Source: Quadrisphaera sp. RL12-1S (GTDB lineage: Bacteria; Actinomycetota; Actinomycetes; Actinomycetales; Quadrisphaeraceae). Taken from it: a DNA stretch of 64,000 bases. How positions within the stretch are numbered: the first letter of the stretch is position 1; the number at the start of each line of letters is the position of its first letter. A program made the position numbers and the translations under genes. Below, in pieces: positions 48,601 through 58,502 of this stretch. The DNA lies in contig NZ_JACNME010000008.1 of assembly GCF_014270065.1 (NCBI RefSeq), forward strand, positions 62,001 to 126,000, written 5' to 3'. The notes beneath the pieces are model-generated. The model was not told the DNA's origin and did no database searches. It worked only from the letters and a program-made list of their open reading frames with translations.

Positions 48601-49605
48601 GTGCCGACTCCCCCGACACCCCCGCGGCGCCCCGCGTCCGCACCGCGGTCCGCGCCGCCAGCAGCGTCGTCGTCCTCAGCGCTCTACGGCGGCTGGGGCG
48701 CCTCCGCGCCGCTGCGCCGCGGCGACACCGTCACCGACCCCACCACGGGCCGGCGCCGCGCCCGCACCGCGAGCCGCGAGGTGCCGGCGGCCGTCGGGCT
48801 GGTGGTCGAGGACGTCGAGACCGGCTGGAGCGGCGCCGTGGTGCGCGTGGAGAAGGCCGGCGGTGTGCACGTGGTGGTGCTGGAGGACTGGAAGGGCCGC
48901 ACCCGCAGCTTCCCCCTCGGGCCCGGGTTCCTCGAGGAGGGCCAGCCCGTGCGGCTCGTGCCGCCCGTCGGCCCGCCCCCGGCGGCGCGGACGGCCTCGG
49001 GAGCGGCGCCGCTGCGCCCGGGCCGCACCGCCAGCGGGTCCTTCGCCGTGGAGGGCGCCCGCGCCCGCGTGGCGCGCGGCTCGAGGATCTGGGTGGAGGG
49101 CAAGCACGACGCCGAGCTCGTGGAGAAGGTCTGGGGTGACGACCTCCGGGTCGAGGGCGTGGTGGTCGAGGGCCTGCAGGGCGTCGACCACCTCGCGGCC
49201 GCCGTCGCCGAGTTCCGTCCCGGGCCGGGCCGGCGGGTCGGGGTGCTGGTCGACCACCTCGTGACCGGCTCCAAGGAGACGCGCCTCGTGGCTGACGCGC
49301 TGCGCGCCGCGCCCGGCGCCGCCGACCACGTGCTCGTGGTGGGGCACCCCTACGTGGACGTGTGGCAGGCGGTGCGACCGGCGCGGCTCGGGCTGGACGC
49401 CTGGCCGGTGGTCCCGCGGGGCCGGCCGTGGAAGGAGGGCGTGCTCGAGGCCCTCGGCTGGCCGCACGACACCCCCGCCGACGTCGCCCGCGGCTGGCAG
49501 CGGGTGCTGGGGACCGTGCGGACCATCGGGGACCTGGAGCCGACCCTGTCCGGGCGGGTGGAGGAGCTCATCGACTTCGTCACCGGGGACCAGCTGGACC
49601 GCTGA
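48601..49605 (+). CDS. DUF3097 family protein
   Basis: 334 aa. Matches the actinobacterial DUF3097 pattern: an N-terminal small domain (YGGWGASAPLRRGDTVTDP, GAVVRVEKAGGVHVVVLED) and a C-terminal Toprim-like half with RIWVEGKHDAELVEKVWG, GLQGVDHLAAAV and GVLVDHLVTGSKETRLV. The acidic WVEGKHD and LVDH positions look like a nuclease or primase metal site; that is inference. The family is often found next to hrcA in actinobacteria, and a nucleic-acid role is possible. Leaderless GTG start. Confidence 0.88.
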   Translation: MPTPPTPPRRPASAPRSAPPAASSSSALYGGWGASAPLRRGDTVTDPTTGRRRARTASREVPAAVGLVVEDVETGWSGAVVRVEKAGGVHVVVLEDWKGRTRSFPLGPGFLEEGQPVRLVPPVGPPPAARTASGAAPLRPGRTASGSFAVEGARARVARGSRIWVEGKHDAELVEKVWGDDLRVEGVVVEGLQGVDHLAAAVAEFRPGPGRRVGVLVDHLVTGSKETRLVADALRAAPGAADHVLVVGHPYVDVWQAVRPARLGLDAWPVVPRGRPWKEGVLEALGWPHDTPADVARGWQRVLGTVRTIGDLEPTLSGRVEELIDFVTGDQLDR

Positions 49606-49742
49606 CCGCGCGGACGGGGGCAGGAGACGGAGCAGGGGGACGACGAGCAGCGCCGTCCGGGCGTGTGGCGCTGGTGCCGGGTGGCATCTTCCGGAACCCT
49701 GGGGGCTGGCCCGCGGAGAGCCCCGGGCCGCGAGGAGGAGAA

Positions 49743-50423
49743 GTGTCCGAGCAGCCCGGCCGGCCGTCCGACCAGCCTGACCAGCAGCCCGGAGAGGTGC
49801 CGCCGCCGCACTACGGCCAGTACGGCAGCGGGTACGGCGAGCAGCCCACCGAGCCCGGCGCCGCGACGGCTCCCGGCGCGGGAGCCCCGTCCTACGGGCA
49901 CCCGGCGCCGTCCTACGGCCAGCAGCCGCCCCCCGCGCAGCCCGGGTACGGCCAGCAGCTACCGCCCGCGCAGCCCGGGTACGGCCAGCCCGGTCCCCAG
50001 CAGGGCCACCCGCCGGCGTACGGCCAGCCCCGCGGCGAGATGAGCCCGCAGGACCAGCGCCTGTGGGCCTGCCTGGCGCACGTGTCGGCGATCGTGGCGG
50101 GCCTGCTGCTCAGCGGCCTGTCCGCCTACTTCCTGTACCTGGGCGCAGTCGGCCCGCTGGTGCTGTTCTTCGTGTTCCGCGAGCGGGGCGCGTTCGTGCG
50201 CCGGCAGGTGGTGGAGGCGCTGAACTTCCAGATCCTGCTGACGATCGTCTACGTGGCGCTGATCCTGTTGACCGTGGTCACGCTCTTCGTGGGCGCGATC
50301 CTCACGGTGCCGCTGCTCGTCGTCGTCGGGGTGGTGGGGCTGGTCTTCGAGATCATCGCGGCGGTCAAGGCCAACCAGGGCGTCGACTACCGCTACCCGG
50401 TCAACTGGCGGCTCGTGAAGTGA
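49743..50423 (+). CDS. DUF4870 membrane protein
   Basis: 226 aa. The N-terminal 100 residues are Pro/Gln/Gly/Tyr-rich repeats (QPGYGQQLPPAQPGYGQPG), probably disordered. The C-terminal DUF4870 domain has three or four helices (LWACLAHVSAIVAGLL, GAVGPLVLFFVF, LNFQILLTIVYVALILL, VVGVVGLVFEIIAAVKA) with conserved R-x-H/Q-V-E-A-L-N-F-Q between them. GAGGAGGAG is close upstream of the GTG. Function unknown. Its last 23 nt overlap the convergent hemW gene. Confidence 0.87.
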   Translation: MSEQPGRPSDQPDQQPGEVPPPHYGQYGSGYGEQPTEPGAATAPGAGAPSYGHPAPSYGQQPPPAQPGYGQQLPPAQPGYGQPGPQQGHPPAYGQPRGEMSPQDQRLWACLAHVSAIVAGLLLSGLSAYFLYLGAVGPLVLFFVFRERGAFVRRQVVEALNFQILLTIVYVALILLTVVTLFVGAILTVPLLVVVGVVGLVFEIIAAVKANQGVDYRYPVNWRLVK

Positions 50424-51708
50424 CGCCGGCGGCGCCGTCGCCGGCCCCCTCCCAGCCGAGGAGGGCGCGGACGACGGCGTCGGCCAGCAGGCGCCCCCGC
50501 AGCGTCAGCCGCAGCCGCGGCTGCTCGCCGTCGGGGGCGCCGCTGCGTGCGGGGTCCTCGAGGAGGCCGTCGGCCACGAGGCGCGGCACCTGCGCGAGCC
50601 CGGTGGGCGGCACGAGCGAGGTCGGCAGCCCCTCGGCCAGGCGGACGCCGAGGAGCACGGCCTCCACGGCGCGCGCGTCGTCGTCGAGGACCTCCCGGCC
50701 CACCGCGGGGCTGGTGCCCGCGGCGAGGCGGCGGGCCCACGCGGCGGGGTGCTTGGCGTTCCACCAGCGCACGCCGCCGACGTGGCTGTGCGCGCCGGGG
50801 CCGGCGCCCCACCAGTCCTGCCCGCGCCAGTAGGCGACGTTGTGGCGGCAGGCGTCGGCGGGCGTGCGCGCCCAGTTGCTCACCTCGTACCAGCCGTACC
50901 CGGCGTCGCGGAGCACGGCGTCGGCGAGCTCGTACTGGGCGGCCTCGTCGTCGGGGTCGGGCGCGGGCAGCTCGCCGCGGCGCACCCGGGCGGCCATGGC
51001 CGTCCCCTCCTCCACCACCAGGGCGTAGGCGGAGAGGTGGTCGGGCTCGCAGGCGAGCGCGGCGTCCAGGCTGGTGCGCCAGTCCGCCAGGGACTCCCCC
51101 GGCGCGCCGTAGATGAGGTCCAGGCTGACGGCGAGGCCCGCCTCGCGGGCCCAGCGGACGGCCTGCGGCACGCGGGCCGGGTCGTGAGTGCGCTCGAGGA
51201 CGGCGAGGACGTGCGGCACCGCCGACTGCATCCCGAAGCTCACGCGCGTGTACCCGGCCGCCGCGAGCTCGGCGAGCGAGGCGGGGGTGACGGAGTCGGG
51301 GTTGGCCTCGGTGGTGACCTCGGCGCCGGCGGCCAGGCCGAGGTGCTCGCGCACGGCGTCGAGGCCGCGGGCCAGGTCGGCGGCGGGCAGCAGCGTGGGC
51401 GTGCCGCCGCCGACGAAGACGGTGGAGACCTCGCGGCGCGGCAGGCCCGAGGCCTCCAGCACCCGGGCCGCGAGCGCCACCTCCTCGACGAGCGCGCCGG
51501 CGTAGCCGGCCTGGGAGGCGCCGGGCAGCTCGGGCGGGCCGAGCTCGGAGGCGGTGTAGGTGTTGAAGTCGCAGTAGCCGCAGCGGACCCGGCAGAACGG
51601 CACGTGCAGGTAGACGCCGAGGTCACGGGTCGCGGCGCCGGTGGCGGCGGAGGCCGGCAGCAGCCCGTCGGCGGGGGCGGGGTCGCCGTCGGGCAGGGCG
51701 GGGCTCAT
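50401..51708 (-). CDS. hemW: Radical SAM protein HemW (heme chaperone, formerly oxygen-independent coproporphyrinogen oxidase-like)
   Basis: 435 aa. The SAM/[4Fe-4S] motif is HVPFCRVRCGYCDF (C39, C43, C46), followed by FVGGGTPTLLP, EANPDSVT and SFGMQSAVPHVL, with a C-terminal HemN-like domain. HemW carries heme to target proteins; it lacks coproporphyrinogen oxidase activity in tested homologues. The first 28 residues are a variable extension. Stop overlaps the DUF4870 gene tail. In the conserved lepA-hemW neighbourhood. Confidence 0.93.
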   Translation of the reverse strand: MSPALPDGDPAPADGLLPASAATGAATRDLGVYLHVPFCRVRCGYCDFNTYTASELGPPELPGASQAGYAGALVEEVALAARVLEASGLPRREVSTVFVGGGTPTLLPAADLARGLDAVREHLGLAAGAEVTTEANPDSVTPASLAELAAAGYTRVSFGMQSAVPHVLAVLERTHDPARVPQAVRWAREAGLAVSLDLIYGAPGESLADWRTSLDAALACEPDHLSAYALVVEEGTAMAARVRRGELPAPDPDDEAAQYELADAVLRDAGYGWYEVSNWARTPADACRHNVAYWRGQDWWGAGPGAHSHVGGVRWWNAKHPAAWARRLAAGTSPAVGREVLDDDARAVEAVLLGVRLAEGLPTSLVPPTGLAQVPRLVADGLLEDPARSGAPDGEQPRLRLTLRGRLLADAVVRALLGWEGAGDGAAGVTSRAAS

Positions 51709-51744
51709 CGCCGTCCATCGTCGCACCCCTCCCGTGGGCGCTTC

Positions 51745-51777
51745 GCCCACCGAGCGCCCACCGAGCGCCCACCGAGG
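51745..51777. repeat. 11-bp tandem repeat (3 copies) between hemW and a GNAT gene
   Basis: GCCCACCGAGC, GCCCACCGAGC, GCCCACCGAGG in the 111-bp divergent gap, where the promoters of both genes should lie. Confidence 0.8.
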
Positions 51778-51819
51778 GTGGGAGCGCGCGGCGGAGCGGG
51801 CGGGTGCTGGGATGGGGGC

Positions 51820-52377
51820 GTGGGTGGAGCGAGCGCCAGGAAGCCCCGGCAGCTGCCGGCGGTCAGGCTCGAGCCGCTGTCGGACGCCAGCGACCCGCGG
51901 CTGCTGGCCTCCGTGCTGGCGCTGAAGCCCGGTCCGGGGCAGGACAGGTACTGCCTTCCCGCGTCCATGACGTACCCACCGGCCAGCGCCGACCCGCTGC
52001 GCGTGGCGTTCGCCGTGATGGCGCAGCTGCCCGGTCCGGGCACCGGGGAGCGCGTGGTCGGCTTCGGCACGCTGGACCGCCACGGCCAGCTCGAGCACCT
52101 CCTGGACGACCCCGCCCGCGGGCTGCTCCTGCGCGCCTTCTACGTCGGCCGCGCCCACCAGGGGCGCGGGTACGGGACGGCGGGTGCCCGGCAGGCGCGG
52201 GCGCTGGCGCACGCGCTGGAGCCGGAGGCGGAGCTGCTCGTGCTCTGCGTGCACGAGTCCAACACCGCCGCGCGCAGCGCGTACGCACGCGCCGGGTTCG
52301 CGGACAGCGGCGCGCGGTGGATGGCGCAGGCCGCGGACCCGCAGGTGGTCATGGTCGCGGCGCTGCAGCCCCGCTGA
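51820..52377 (+). CDS. GNAT family N-acetyltransferase
   Basis: 185 aa. The acetyl-CoA loop is FYVGRAHQGRGYGTAGARQARALA (Q-x-x-G-x-G/A type), followed by LVLCVHESNTAARSAYARAGF, the standard end of the fold. The N-terminal part (VRLEPLSDASDPRLLASVLAL) is family-variable. The GTG at 51820 is the first good start; the frame is open much further upstream across hemW but not coding. Substrate unknown. It resembles the second GNAT gene about 1.4 kb downstream in motif layout, so the two may be distant duplicates. Confidence 0.85.
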   Translation: MGGASARKPRQLPAVRLEPLSDASDPRLLASVLALKPGPGQDRYCLPASMTYPPASADPLRVAFAVMAQLPGPGTGERVVGFGTLDRHGQLEHLLDDPARGLLLRAFYVGRAHQGRGYGTAGARQARALAHALEPEAELLVLCVHESNTAARSAYARAGFADSGARWMAQAADPQVVMVAALQPR

Positions 52378-52404
52378 GCACCGGCACCGGCCGACGACGC
52401 GCGC

Positions 52405-53052
52405 TCAGCGCCGGGCGACCGCCTCCAGCGCGCCGCGCATGTCGGGGGCCAGGTCCACGCCGCGGTCGGCCGCGCACGCCAGCAGTGTCCGGGCGTCGGC
52501 CGGGTGGGCCTCGGCCAGCCACCGGCCCACGCCCACGCCATGGCCCGGCCGCGTGAGCACCTCCACCGGATCGCCCGCGGCGACCGCGCCCGGCCTGACC
52601 ACCCGCAGGTAGGCACCCGGTACCCCGGAGCGCGTGAACCGCTTGACCCACCGCTCCTCCCCGAGCCGCCGGGCGAACGTCATGCAGGGCGTGCGGGGCA
52701 TCGTCACCTCCACCTCCAGGGCGTCCTCGCCGGAGCCGATGCGCCAGCGCTCACCGACCTCCGCGCCGTCGACGTCGACCCCGGACGTGCGCAGGTTCTC
52801 CCCGAAGAGCCCGGGCGGCACGTCGCGCTCCAGCTCGGCGACCCAGCGGTCGGCGGCCTCCTGGGCGTAGGCGTACAGCGCCTTGTCGCGACCGCCGTGG
52901 TGCTGGCGGTCGGTCTGGACGTCGCCGTAGGCGCCCAGCTCGCGCACCCGCACCGGCCCCTCGACGGGCCGCTTGTCGATGGCGGTGACGCCCACGCTCC
53001 CGGGGTCGGAGAGGAGCTGGTGCACGCGGCAGACGGCGATCACGGTTCCCAC
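52405..53052 (-). CDS. MOSC-domain protein, YiiM-like
   Basis: 215 aa. A MOSC beta-barrel with the conserved Cys in MPRTPCMTFARRLG (C123), the HHGGRDKALYAYAQE motif and LFGENLRTSGVDV. YiiM-type proteins use a molybdenum cofactor to reduce N-hydroxylated compounds. The C-terminal helical tail of about 50 aa is typical of YiiM. GTG start; no operon partner. Confidence 0.88.
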   Translation of the reverse strand: MGTVIAVCRVHQLLSDPGSVGVTAIDKRPVEGPVRVRELGAYGDVQTDRQHHGGRDKALYAYAQEAADRWVAELERDVPPGLFGENLRTSGVDVDGAEVGERWRIGSGEDALEVEVTMPRTPCMTFARRLGEERWVKRFTRSGVPGAYLRVVRPGAVAAGDPVEVLTRPGHGVGVGRWLAEAHPADARTLLACAADRGVDLAPDMRGALEAVARR

Positions 53053-53074
53053 GGCGCCCGATCATGCCCGTGAC

Positions 53075-53103
53075 GTGGCGCTCAGGTGCATGATCGTGCG
53101 GGA
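53075..53103 (-). repeat. Dispersed repeat, copy 1
   Basis: On the minus strand reads TCCCGCACGATCATGCACCT followed by GAGCGCCAC. It matches three copies near 61.7-62.0 kb. It lies upstream of the MOSC gene, about 25 nt before its start. Confidence 0.75.
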
Positions 53104-53178
53104 GCAGCCGGCGACCCCACCGCCACGACCGTGCGACTGCGCGCCACGCCGTCACCTCCGGGCGGGAGGATGGGCGGT

Positions 53179-53733
53179 GTGGGTGTGCGACTGGTCGTGG
53201 TGAGGCCTGACGACGCGGCGCTCCTCGCCGCGGCGTCAGCCCTGCGCACCAGTGCCGAGCAGCAGCTCTTCGTCAAGCCGCCCGCGGAGTCCTTCCCGGT
53301 GGCGTTCGCCGACCCCGCCCGCACGCCGTTCGTCGTCCTGCGCGAGGAGGAGGGCGACGACGAGCGCGTGGTCGGCGCCGGGGTGCTCCACGCCGGCGCG
53401 GCGGCTCCGCGGCAGGACGCCGAGCTCGCGCAGCTGCTCGCCGCCGCCGGCGAGGACCCGGTCACCGCGGTGCTGCTGCGCGCGTTCGTCATCGGGGAGC
53501 AGCACCAGGGCCGGGGGTTCGGGACGGCAGCCGCCCGGGCGGCCGTGGCGCTCGCGCCGGACGTCACCCCCGCGGCCAGCGTCGTCGTCCTGACGGTCAA
53601 CGAGCGCAACCACGCCGGCCTGCGGGCGTACGCGAGGGCCGGGTTCACCGACGTCGGGCGCTACCTGGGCGGCAGCGCCGGGCCTCAGCGGGCCATGACC
53701 GCCCCCTGCGCCCCGACCGGCCCGACCGGCTGA
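53179..53733 (+). CDS. GNAT family N-acetyltransferase
   Basis: 184 aa. Acetyl-CoA loop FVIGEQHQGRGFGTAAARAAVALA and the terminal NERNHAGLRAYARAGFTDVG. The GTG at 53179 is chosen because GGGAGG ends 9 nt before it; the ATG at 53170 directly abuts that site. Tail Pro/Thr-rich. Substrate unknown. It ends 4 nt before the convergent lepA stop. Confidence 0.83.
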   Translation: MGVRLVVVRPDDAALLAAASALRTSAEQQLFVKPPAESFPVAFADPARTPFVVLREEEGDDERVVGAGVLHAGAAAPRQDAELAQLLAAAGEDPVTAVLLRAFVIGEQHQGRGFGTAAARAAVALAPDVTPAASVVVLTVNERNHAGLRAYARAGFTDVGRYLGGSAGPQRAMTAPCAPTGPTG

Positions 53734-53737
53734 CGGG

Positions 53738-55633
53738 CTACTTCTTGGCGGCGGCGTCCTTGCCCGTGGGCGCGTCGGTGGAGAGCGCGGCGATGAACGC
53801 CTCCTGGGGGACCTCCACGCGGCCGACCATCTTCATGCGCTTCTTGCCCTCCTTCTGCTTCTCCAGCAGCTTGCGCTTGCGGGTGATGTCACCGCCGTAG
53901 CACTTGGCGAGGACGTCCTTGCGGATGGCGCGGACGGTCTCGCGGGCGATGACCCGCGCGCCGATCGCGGCCTGCACGGGCACCTCGAACTGCTGGCGCG
54001 GGATGAGCTCGCGCAGCTTGCTCGCCATCATCACGCCGTAGCTGTAGGCCTTGTCCTTGTGGACGATGGCGCTGAACGCGTCGACCTGCTCGCCCTGCAG
54101 GAGGATGTCGACCTTGACGAGGTCGGCGGCCTGGTCGCCGTCGACGTCGTAGTCGAAGCTGGCGTACCCGCGGGTGCGCGACTTCAGGGCGTCGAAGAAG
54201 TCGAAGACGATCTCCGCCATGGGCAGGCGGTAGCGCATCTCCACGCGGTCCTCGGAGAGGTAGTCCATGCCCTGCAGCTCACCGCGGCGCTGCTGGCACA
54301 GCTCCATGACCGTGCCGATGTAGTCGGCCGGGGTCAGCACGGTGGCCTTGACCACGGGCTCGCGGACCTCGGAGACCTTGCCGGAGGGGTACTCGCTGGG
54401 GTTGGTGACGGTGACCTCGCGGCCGTCGTCGAGGGTGACCTCGTAGACCACCGACGGCGCGGTGGAGATGAGGTCGAGCCCGAACTCGCGCTCGAGGCGG
54501 TCACGGGTGATCTCCAGGTGCAGCAGCCCGAGGAAGCCGCAGCGGAACCCGAAGCCCAGCGCCACGGACGTCTCCGGCTCGTACGCCAGGGCGGCGTCGT
54601 TGAGCTTGAGCTTGTCGAGGGCGTCGCGCAGCAGCGGGTAGTCGGACCCGTCGATGGGGAACAGGCCGGAGAACACCATCGGCTTGGGGTCCTCGTAGGC
54701 GCCGACCGGCTCGGCGGCCTGGCGCGCGGCGGAGGTGACGGTGTCGCCGACGCGGCTCTGGCGGACGTCCTTCACGCCGGTGATGAGGTAGCCCACCTCG
54801 CCCACGCCGAGGCCCTCGGACGGCGTCGGCTCGGGGCTGGAGACGCCGATCTCCAGCAGGTCGTGCTGGGCGCGGGTGGACATCATGGCGATGCGCTCGC
54901 GCGGGCGCAGCACGCCGTCGACCACGCGGACGTAGGTGACCACGCCGCGGTAGGTGTCGTAGACGGAGTCGAAGATCATGGCTCGCGCCGGGGCGTCCGG
55001 GTCGCCCACGGGGGCGGGGACGACGTCGACGATCCTGTCGAGCAGCGCCTCGACGCCCACGCCCGTCTTGCCGGAGACGCGCAGGACATCGGCGGGGTCT
55101 CCGCCGACGAGGCCGGCGAGCTCCTCGGCGTAGCGCTCGGGCTGCGCCGCCGGGAGGTCGATCTTGTTGAGCACGGGGACGATGGCGAGGTCGTTCTCCA
55201 TCGCCAGGTAGAGGTTGGCCAGCGTCTGGGCCTCGATGCCCTGGGCAGCGTCGACCAGCAGCACCGCGCCCTCGCAGGCGGCCAGGGAGCGGGACACCTC
55301 GTACGTGAAGTCGACGTGGCCCGGGGTGTCGATCATGTTGAGGGCGTGGGCCTGCCCCTCCAGGGCGCCGGTGCGGGGCGCCCACGGCATGCGCACGGCC
55401 TGGCTCTTGATGGTGATGCCGCGCTCGCGCTCGATGTCCATGCGGTCGAGGTACTGCGCGCGCATCGCGCGGTCGTCCACGATGCCGGTGATCTGCAGCA
55501 TGCGGTCGGCCAGGGTCGACTTGCCGTGGTCGATGTGGGCGATGATGCAGAAGTTGCGCAGCCGCTCCGGGGCCGTGGAGGCGGGCTGGATGCCCGCCAG
55601 CCCGGCGGACGACGACGTGGGGGACGCAGGCAC
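53738..55633 (-). CDS. lepA: Elongation factor 4 (LepA)
   Basis: Ribosome back-translocase GTPase. 631 aa. G1 AHIDHGKST, switch [14 protein letters not shown]3 DTPGHVDF, G4 LNKIDLP, the domain V/EF4-specific C-terminal domain ending [17 protein letters not shown], and the diagnostic [11 protein letters not shown]. The GTG at 55633 is used, with GGGAG upstream; the frame is open further but low-complexity. Convergent with a GNAT gene, divergent from the amidase across 146 bp. Confidence 0.96.
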   Translation of the reverse strand: MPASPTSSSAGLAGIQPASTAPERLRNFCIIAHIDHGKSTLADRMLQITGIVDDRAMRAQYLDRMDIERERGITIKSQAVRMPWAPRTGALEGQAHALNMIDTPGHVDFTYEVSRSLAACEGAVLLVDAAQGIEAQTLANLYLAMENDLAIVPVLNKIDLPAAQPERYAEELAGLVGGDPADVLRVSGKTGVGVEALLDRIVDVVPAPVGDPDAPARAMIFDSVYDTYRGVVTYVRVVDGVLRPRERIAMMSTRAQHDLLEIGVSSPEPTPSEGLGVGEVGYLITGVKDVRQSRVGDTVTSAARQAAEPVGAYEDPKPMVFSGLFPIDGSDYPLLRDALDKLKLNDAALAYEPETSVALGFGFRCGFLGLLHLEITRDRLEREFGLDLISTAPSVVYEVTLDDGREVTVTNPSEYPSGKVSEVREPVVKATVLTPADYIGTVMELCQQRRGELQGMDYLSEDRVEMRYRLPMAEIVFDFFDALKSRTRGYASFDYDVDGDQAADLVKVDILLQGEQVDAFSAIVHKDKAYSYGVMMASKLRELIPRQQFEVPVQAAIGARVIARETVRAIRKDVLAKCYGGDITRKRKLLEKQKEGKKRMKMVGRVEVPQEAFIAALSTDAPTGKDAAAKK

Positions 55634-55779
55634 CGGCCCATGCTCCCATGCAGCGGACCCTCCCCCCGCTGCCCGGCGGCACTCGCGAGGCGCCGCGGGG
55701 ACAGATCCCCCGTACGGTGACGAACCACCCGAACGCCCAGCCGGTGACCAGCCGGCGCACAGCACCCCGGGAGGCTCCC

Positions 55780-57639
55780 GTGCCCCGTCCCGCCCGCCGA
55801 GCACCGCACCGAGCACCAGACCGAGCACCAGGCCGAGCACCGCGCCGGGCTCCGCGCGCCGCCGCGACGGCCCTGGCCGCAGCGCTGGTGCTGCCCGCGG
55901 GGGCGCTGTCCGCCTCCGCCGCGGACCTGGACCCCACCGCTCCCCCGGCCGCCGACGTCGAGGCCGCCGGTCCCGCGGGCCCCGCTGGCGCTGCTCCCGC
56001 CGACGCGGTGGGCGGTCCCACCGCGTCCGACCCGGCCAGGACCGGCACCGCCGCCCCCGCGCGCGCGGGCGAGCTGCTGGCCGCGGCCCAGGCCGCCGGC
56101 CTCGTGGTGCCGGACGTCGACCTCGACCCGCTGACCATCCCCGAGCTGCAGGGGCGCATCGAGCGCGGGGACCTCACCGCGCAGGGCCTGACCGCCGCGT
56201 ACCTGCAGCGCATCCGCGACGTCGACCCCCGTGTCGGCGCCGTCCTCGCGCTCGACCCGTCGGCGCTGGAGCAGGCGCGCGCCAGCGACGCCCACCGCGC
56301 CGCGCACGGTGCCCGGAGCCCGCTGGAGGGCGTCCCGGTGCTGCTCAAGGACAACATCGGCTCGGCGGGACTGGCGACCACGGCGGGCTCGCGGGCCCTG
56401 GCCGGCAACCTCGCCCCCGACGCCGCGCTCACCGCGCAGCTGCGCGCCGCCGGCGCGGTCGTCATCGGCAAGGCCAACCTGTCGGAGTGGGCGAACTTCC
56501 GCTCCACCTCCGCCACCAGCGGCTGGAGCGGCCTGGGCGGGCAGACCCGCAACCCGTACGCGCTGGACCGGACCCCGTGCGGCTCCTCGGCGGGCTCGGC
56601 CGCGGGTGTCGCCGCGTCGCTGGCGCAGCTGGCGGTCGGCACCGAGACCGACGGGTCGATCGTCTGCCCGGGGTCCAGCAACGGCGTGGTGGGCGTCAAG
56701 CCGACCCTGGGGATGGTCAGCCGCACCGGCGTCGTGCCGCTGTCGCTGGAGCAGGACACCGCGGGCCCGCTGGCGCGGCACGCCGTCGACGCCGCCCTCG
56801 CCATGGAGGCCCTGGACGGCCCTGACCCGTCCGACCCCGCCACGCTGGAGCGCCCCGCCGACGTCGACACGTCCTTCGGGCGCGTGGTGGAGGGCAACGG
56901 CCCGTCGCTGTCCGGTGCGCGCCTCGGCTACTGGACGCTCACGCCCGAGGAGTCCGCCGCCGTCGACGACCGCACCGAGGCCGTCTACGCCGGCGCCGTG
57001 GCGGCGCTGCGCGCAGCGGGGGCGGTGCTCGTCCCGGTGCAGCTGCCGGACACCGACGCCGTGGCGGCCGGGGAGGGCGTGGCGCTGGGCCCGGAGTTCG
57101 AGCGCGACGTCGACGCCTACCTGGCCGGGCTCGCCCCCGGGCAGCCGAGGACCCTGGAGGACCTCATCGCGTTCGACGCCGCTGACCCGGTGGAGCTGGC
57201 GCTGTTCGGCCAGGAGACCTTCACCGCGGCCGCCTCCGGGCCGACCGCGGCCTCCCCGCAGGTCGCCGCGGCGCGCGCGGACGCGCGGCGGCTGGCGCGC
57301 GCCTCGATCGACACCACCCTCGCCCAGGGACCCGGCGACGACGACGACCTCGCGGCCGTCGTGTCGCTGACGGGCACGCCACCGGACCTCGTCAGGTACC
57401 AGAACACCGACGGTGCCCCGCCGGCCTTCGTCTACGGCAGCTCCGGCCCGGCCGCCGTCGCCGGCTACCCGGCCGTGACCGTGCCCGCCGGGTTCGCGGG
57501 TCCCGCCGACGTGCTGCCGGTGGGCGTGACGTTCACCGGCGCGCGGTGGGACGACGTGGACGTGCTCGGCTACGCGGCCGCGTTCGAGGCCGCCGTCGAC
57601 GCCCGCCGGGCCCCGCGCCTGCTGCCGACGGCCGGCTGA
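55780..57639 (+). CDS. Secreted amidase, amidase-signature family
   Basis: 619 aa. The N-terminus is an Arg/Ala/Pro tetrapeptide repeat ([16 protein letters not shown]) from four 12-bp DNA repeats (55798-55845), then a hydrophobic core ([18 protein letters not shown]), so it is a secretion signal with a very basic n-region. The catalytic Lys is in [10 protein letters not shown], the cis-Ser in [10 protein letters not shown] and the nucleophile Ser in [16 protein letters not shown]. Relatives hydrolyse peptide amides or aryl amides; the substrate here is open. The GTG at 55780 has GGGAGG 5 nt upstream; the ATG at 55648 would lie in the lepA promoter region. Confidence 0.88.
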   Translation: MPRPARRAPHRAPDRAPGRAPRRAPRAAATALAAALVLPAGALSASAADLDPTAPPAADVEAAGPAGPAGAAPADAVGGPTASDPARTGTAAPARAGELLAAAQAAGLVVPDVDLDPLTIPELQGRIERGDLTAQGLTAAYLQRIRDVDPRVGAVLALDPSALEQARASDAHRAAHGARSPLEGVPVLLKDNIGSAGLATTAGSRALAGNLAPDAALTAQLRAAGAVVIGKANLSEWANFRSTSATSGWSGLGGQTRNPYALDRTPCGSSAGSAAGVAASLAQLAVGTETDGSIVCPGSSNGVVGVKPTLGMVSRTGVVPLSLEQDTAGPLARHAVDAALAMEALDGPDPSDPATLERPADVDTSFGRVVEGNGPSLSGARLGYWTLTPEESAAVDDRTEAVYAGAVAALRAAGAVLVPVQLPDTDAVAAGEGVALGPEFERDVDAYLAGLAPGQPRTLEDLIAFDAADPVELALFGQETFTAAASGPTAASPQVAAARADARRLARASIDTTLAQGPGDDDDLAAVVSLTGTPPDLVRYQNTDGAPPAFVYGSSGPAAVAGYPAVTVPAGFAGPADVLPVGVTFTGARWDDVDVLGYAAAFEAAVDARRAPRLLPTAG

Positions 57640-57656
57640 CCGGACGGCCGGGACCG

Positions 57657-58502
57657 TCAGGCCAGGCGCGTGATGTCCACCCTGACCACCATCTCCGAGG
57701 GCGCGCTGCCCGCGTAGACGCCCTTGAGCGGCGGCACGTCGGAGTACTCCCGGCCACGGGCCACGATGACGTGCCGGTCACCGGGGGCGACGTCGTTGGT
57801 GGGGTCCCAGCCGAACCACTCCCCGGTCCACCACTCCACCCAGGCGTGCGACTCCCCCGTCACCGTGGTGCCCACGGGCGCCGAGGGGTCGGGGTGGAGG
57901 TAGCCCGACACGTACCGCGCTGGGATGCCCGCGGTGCGCAGCGCCCCCAGGGCGAGGTGGGCCATGTCCTGGCAGACGCCGGCGCGCTCGCCCCAGGCGT
58001 CGGCGGCGTGGGAGTGCACGCCGGTGGCGCCGGGCACGTACCGCACCTCGCGGTGCAGCAGGGAGCAGACCTCAGCGGCGAGGTCGTCGGGGCTGGCGCC
58101 GGAGGCGGACAGCGACCTGACCCGCTCGGCCAGCTCCGGCGGCGGCGCCGTGGCCGGGGAGGTGGCGAGGAGCTCGACCATCTCGTCCCCGGCGCGCGGA
58201 TCGCGCAGCACGTCCCAGCCGCCGCCCGGCGAGGGGGTGCCCGGGCGGTCCACCTCCACGGTCGAGGTGGCGGTGACGGCCAGCTCGGAGTGCGGCTCGT
58301 GCACCTCGAAGACGGTCACCTGGGAGCCCCAGTAGTCGTGGTAGACGTGCTGCCACGGCGCCGGGCGCACCTCCAGGCGGGTGCGCAGCGCCGTCTGCTC
58401 CGGGGTGGTCATGGGCGCCACCCGCACCTCGTTGTAGGAGCTGGTGACCGGCGCGCCGTACCGGTAGCCGGTGTGGTGCGCGATGCGCAGGCGAGCGCTC
58501 AT
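57657..58502 (-). CDS. Transglutaminase-like protein
   Basis: 281 aa, cytosolic. N-terminal bacterial transglutaminase-like beta domain (RIAHHTGYRYGAPVTSSYNEVR, split) and a papain-like core with C177 (AGVCQDMAH), H219 (GESHAWVEW) and D233 (GWDPTND), a complete triad. Last gene of the three-gene operon; its ATG overlaps the alpha-E stop by 4 nt. The domain usually cleaves or transfers amide bonds. In these clusters it is proposed to process a peptide made by the ATP-grasp partner; that role is predicted, not proven. Confidence 0.92.
   Translation of the reverse strand: MSARLRIAHHTGYRYGAPVTSSYNEVRVAPMTTPEQTALRTRLEVRPAPWQHVYHDYWGSQVTVFEVHEPHSELAVTATSTVEVDRPGTPSPGGGWDVLRDPRAGDEMVELLATSPATAPPPELAERVRSLSASGASPDDLAAEVCSLLHREVRYVPGATGVHSHAADAWGERAGVCQDMAHLALGALRTAGIPARYVSGYLHPDPSAPVGTTVTGESHAWVEWWTGEWFGWDPTNDVAPGDRHVIVARGREYSDVPPLKGVYAGSAPSEMVVRVDITRLA

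Noticed and set aside
54059-55720. A 553-residue plus-strand frame opposite lepA
   Set aside because: Val/Gly/His-rich antisense shadow of a strongly conserved GTPase gene.
55648-55779. Upstream ATG for the amidase
   Set aside because: It would bury the signal sequence behind about 44 residues without membrane character, while the GTG at 55780 has a well-spaced ribosome site.
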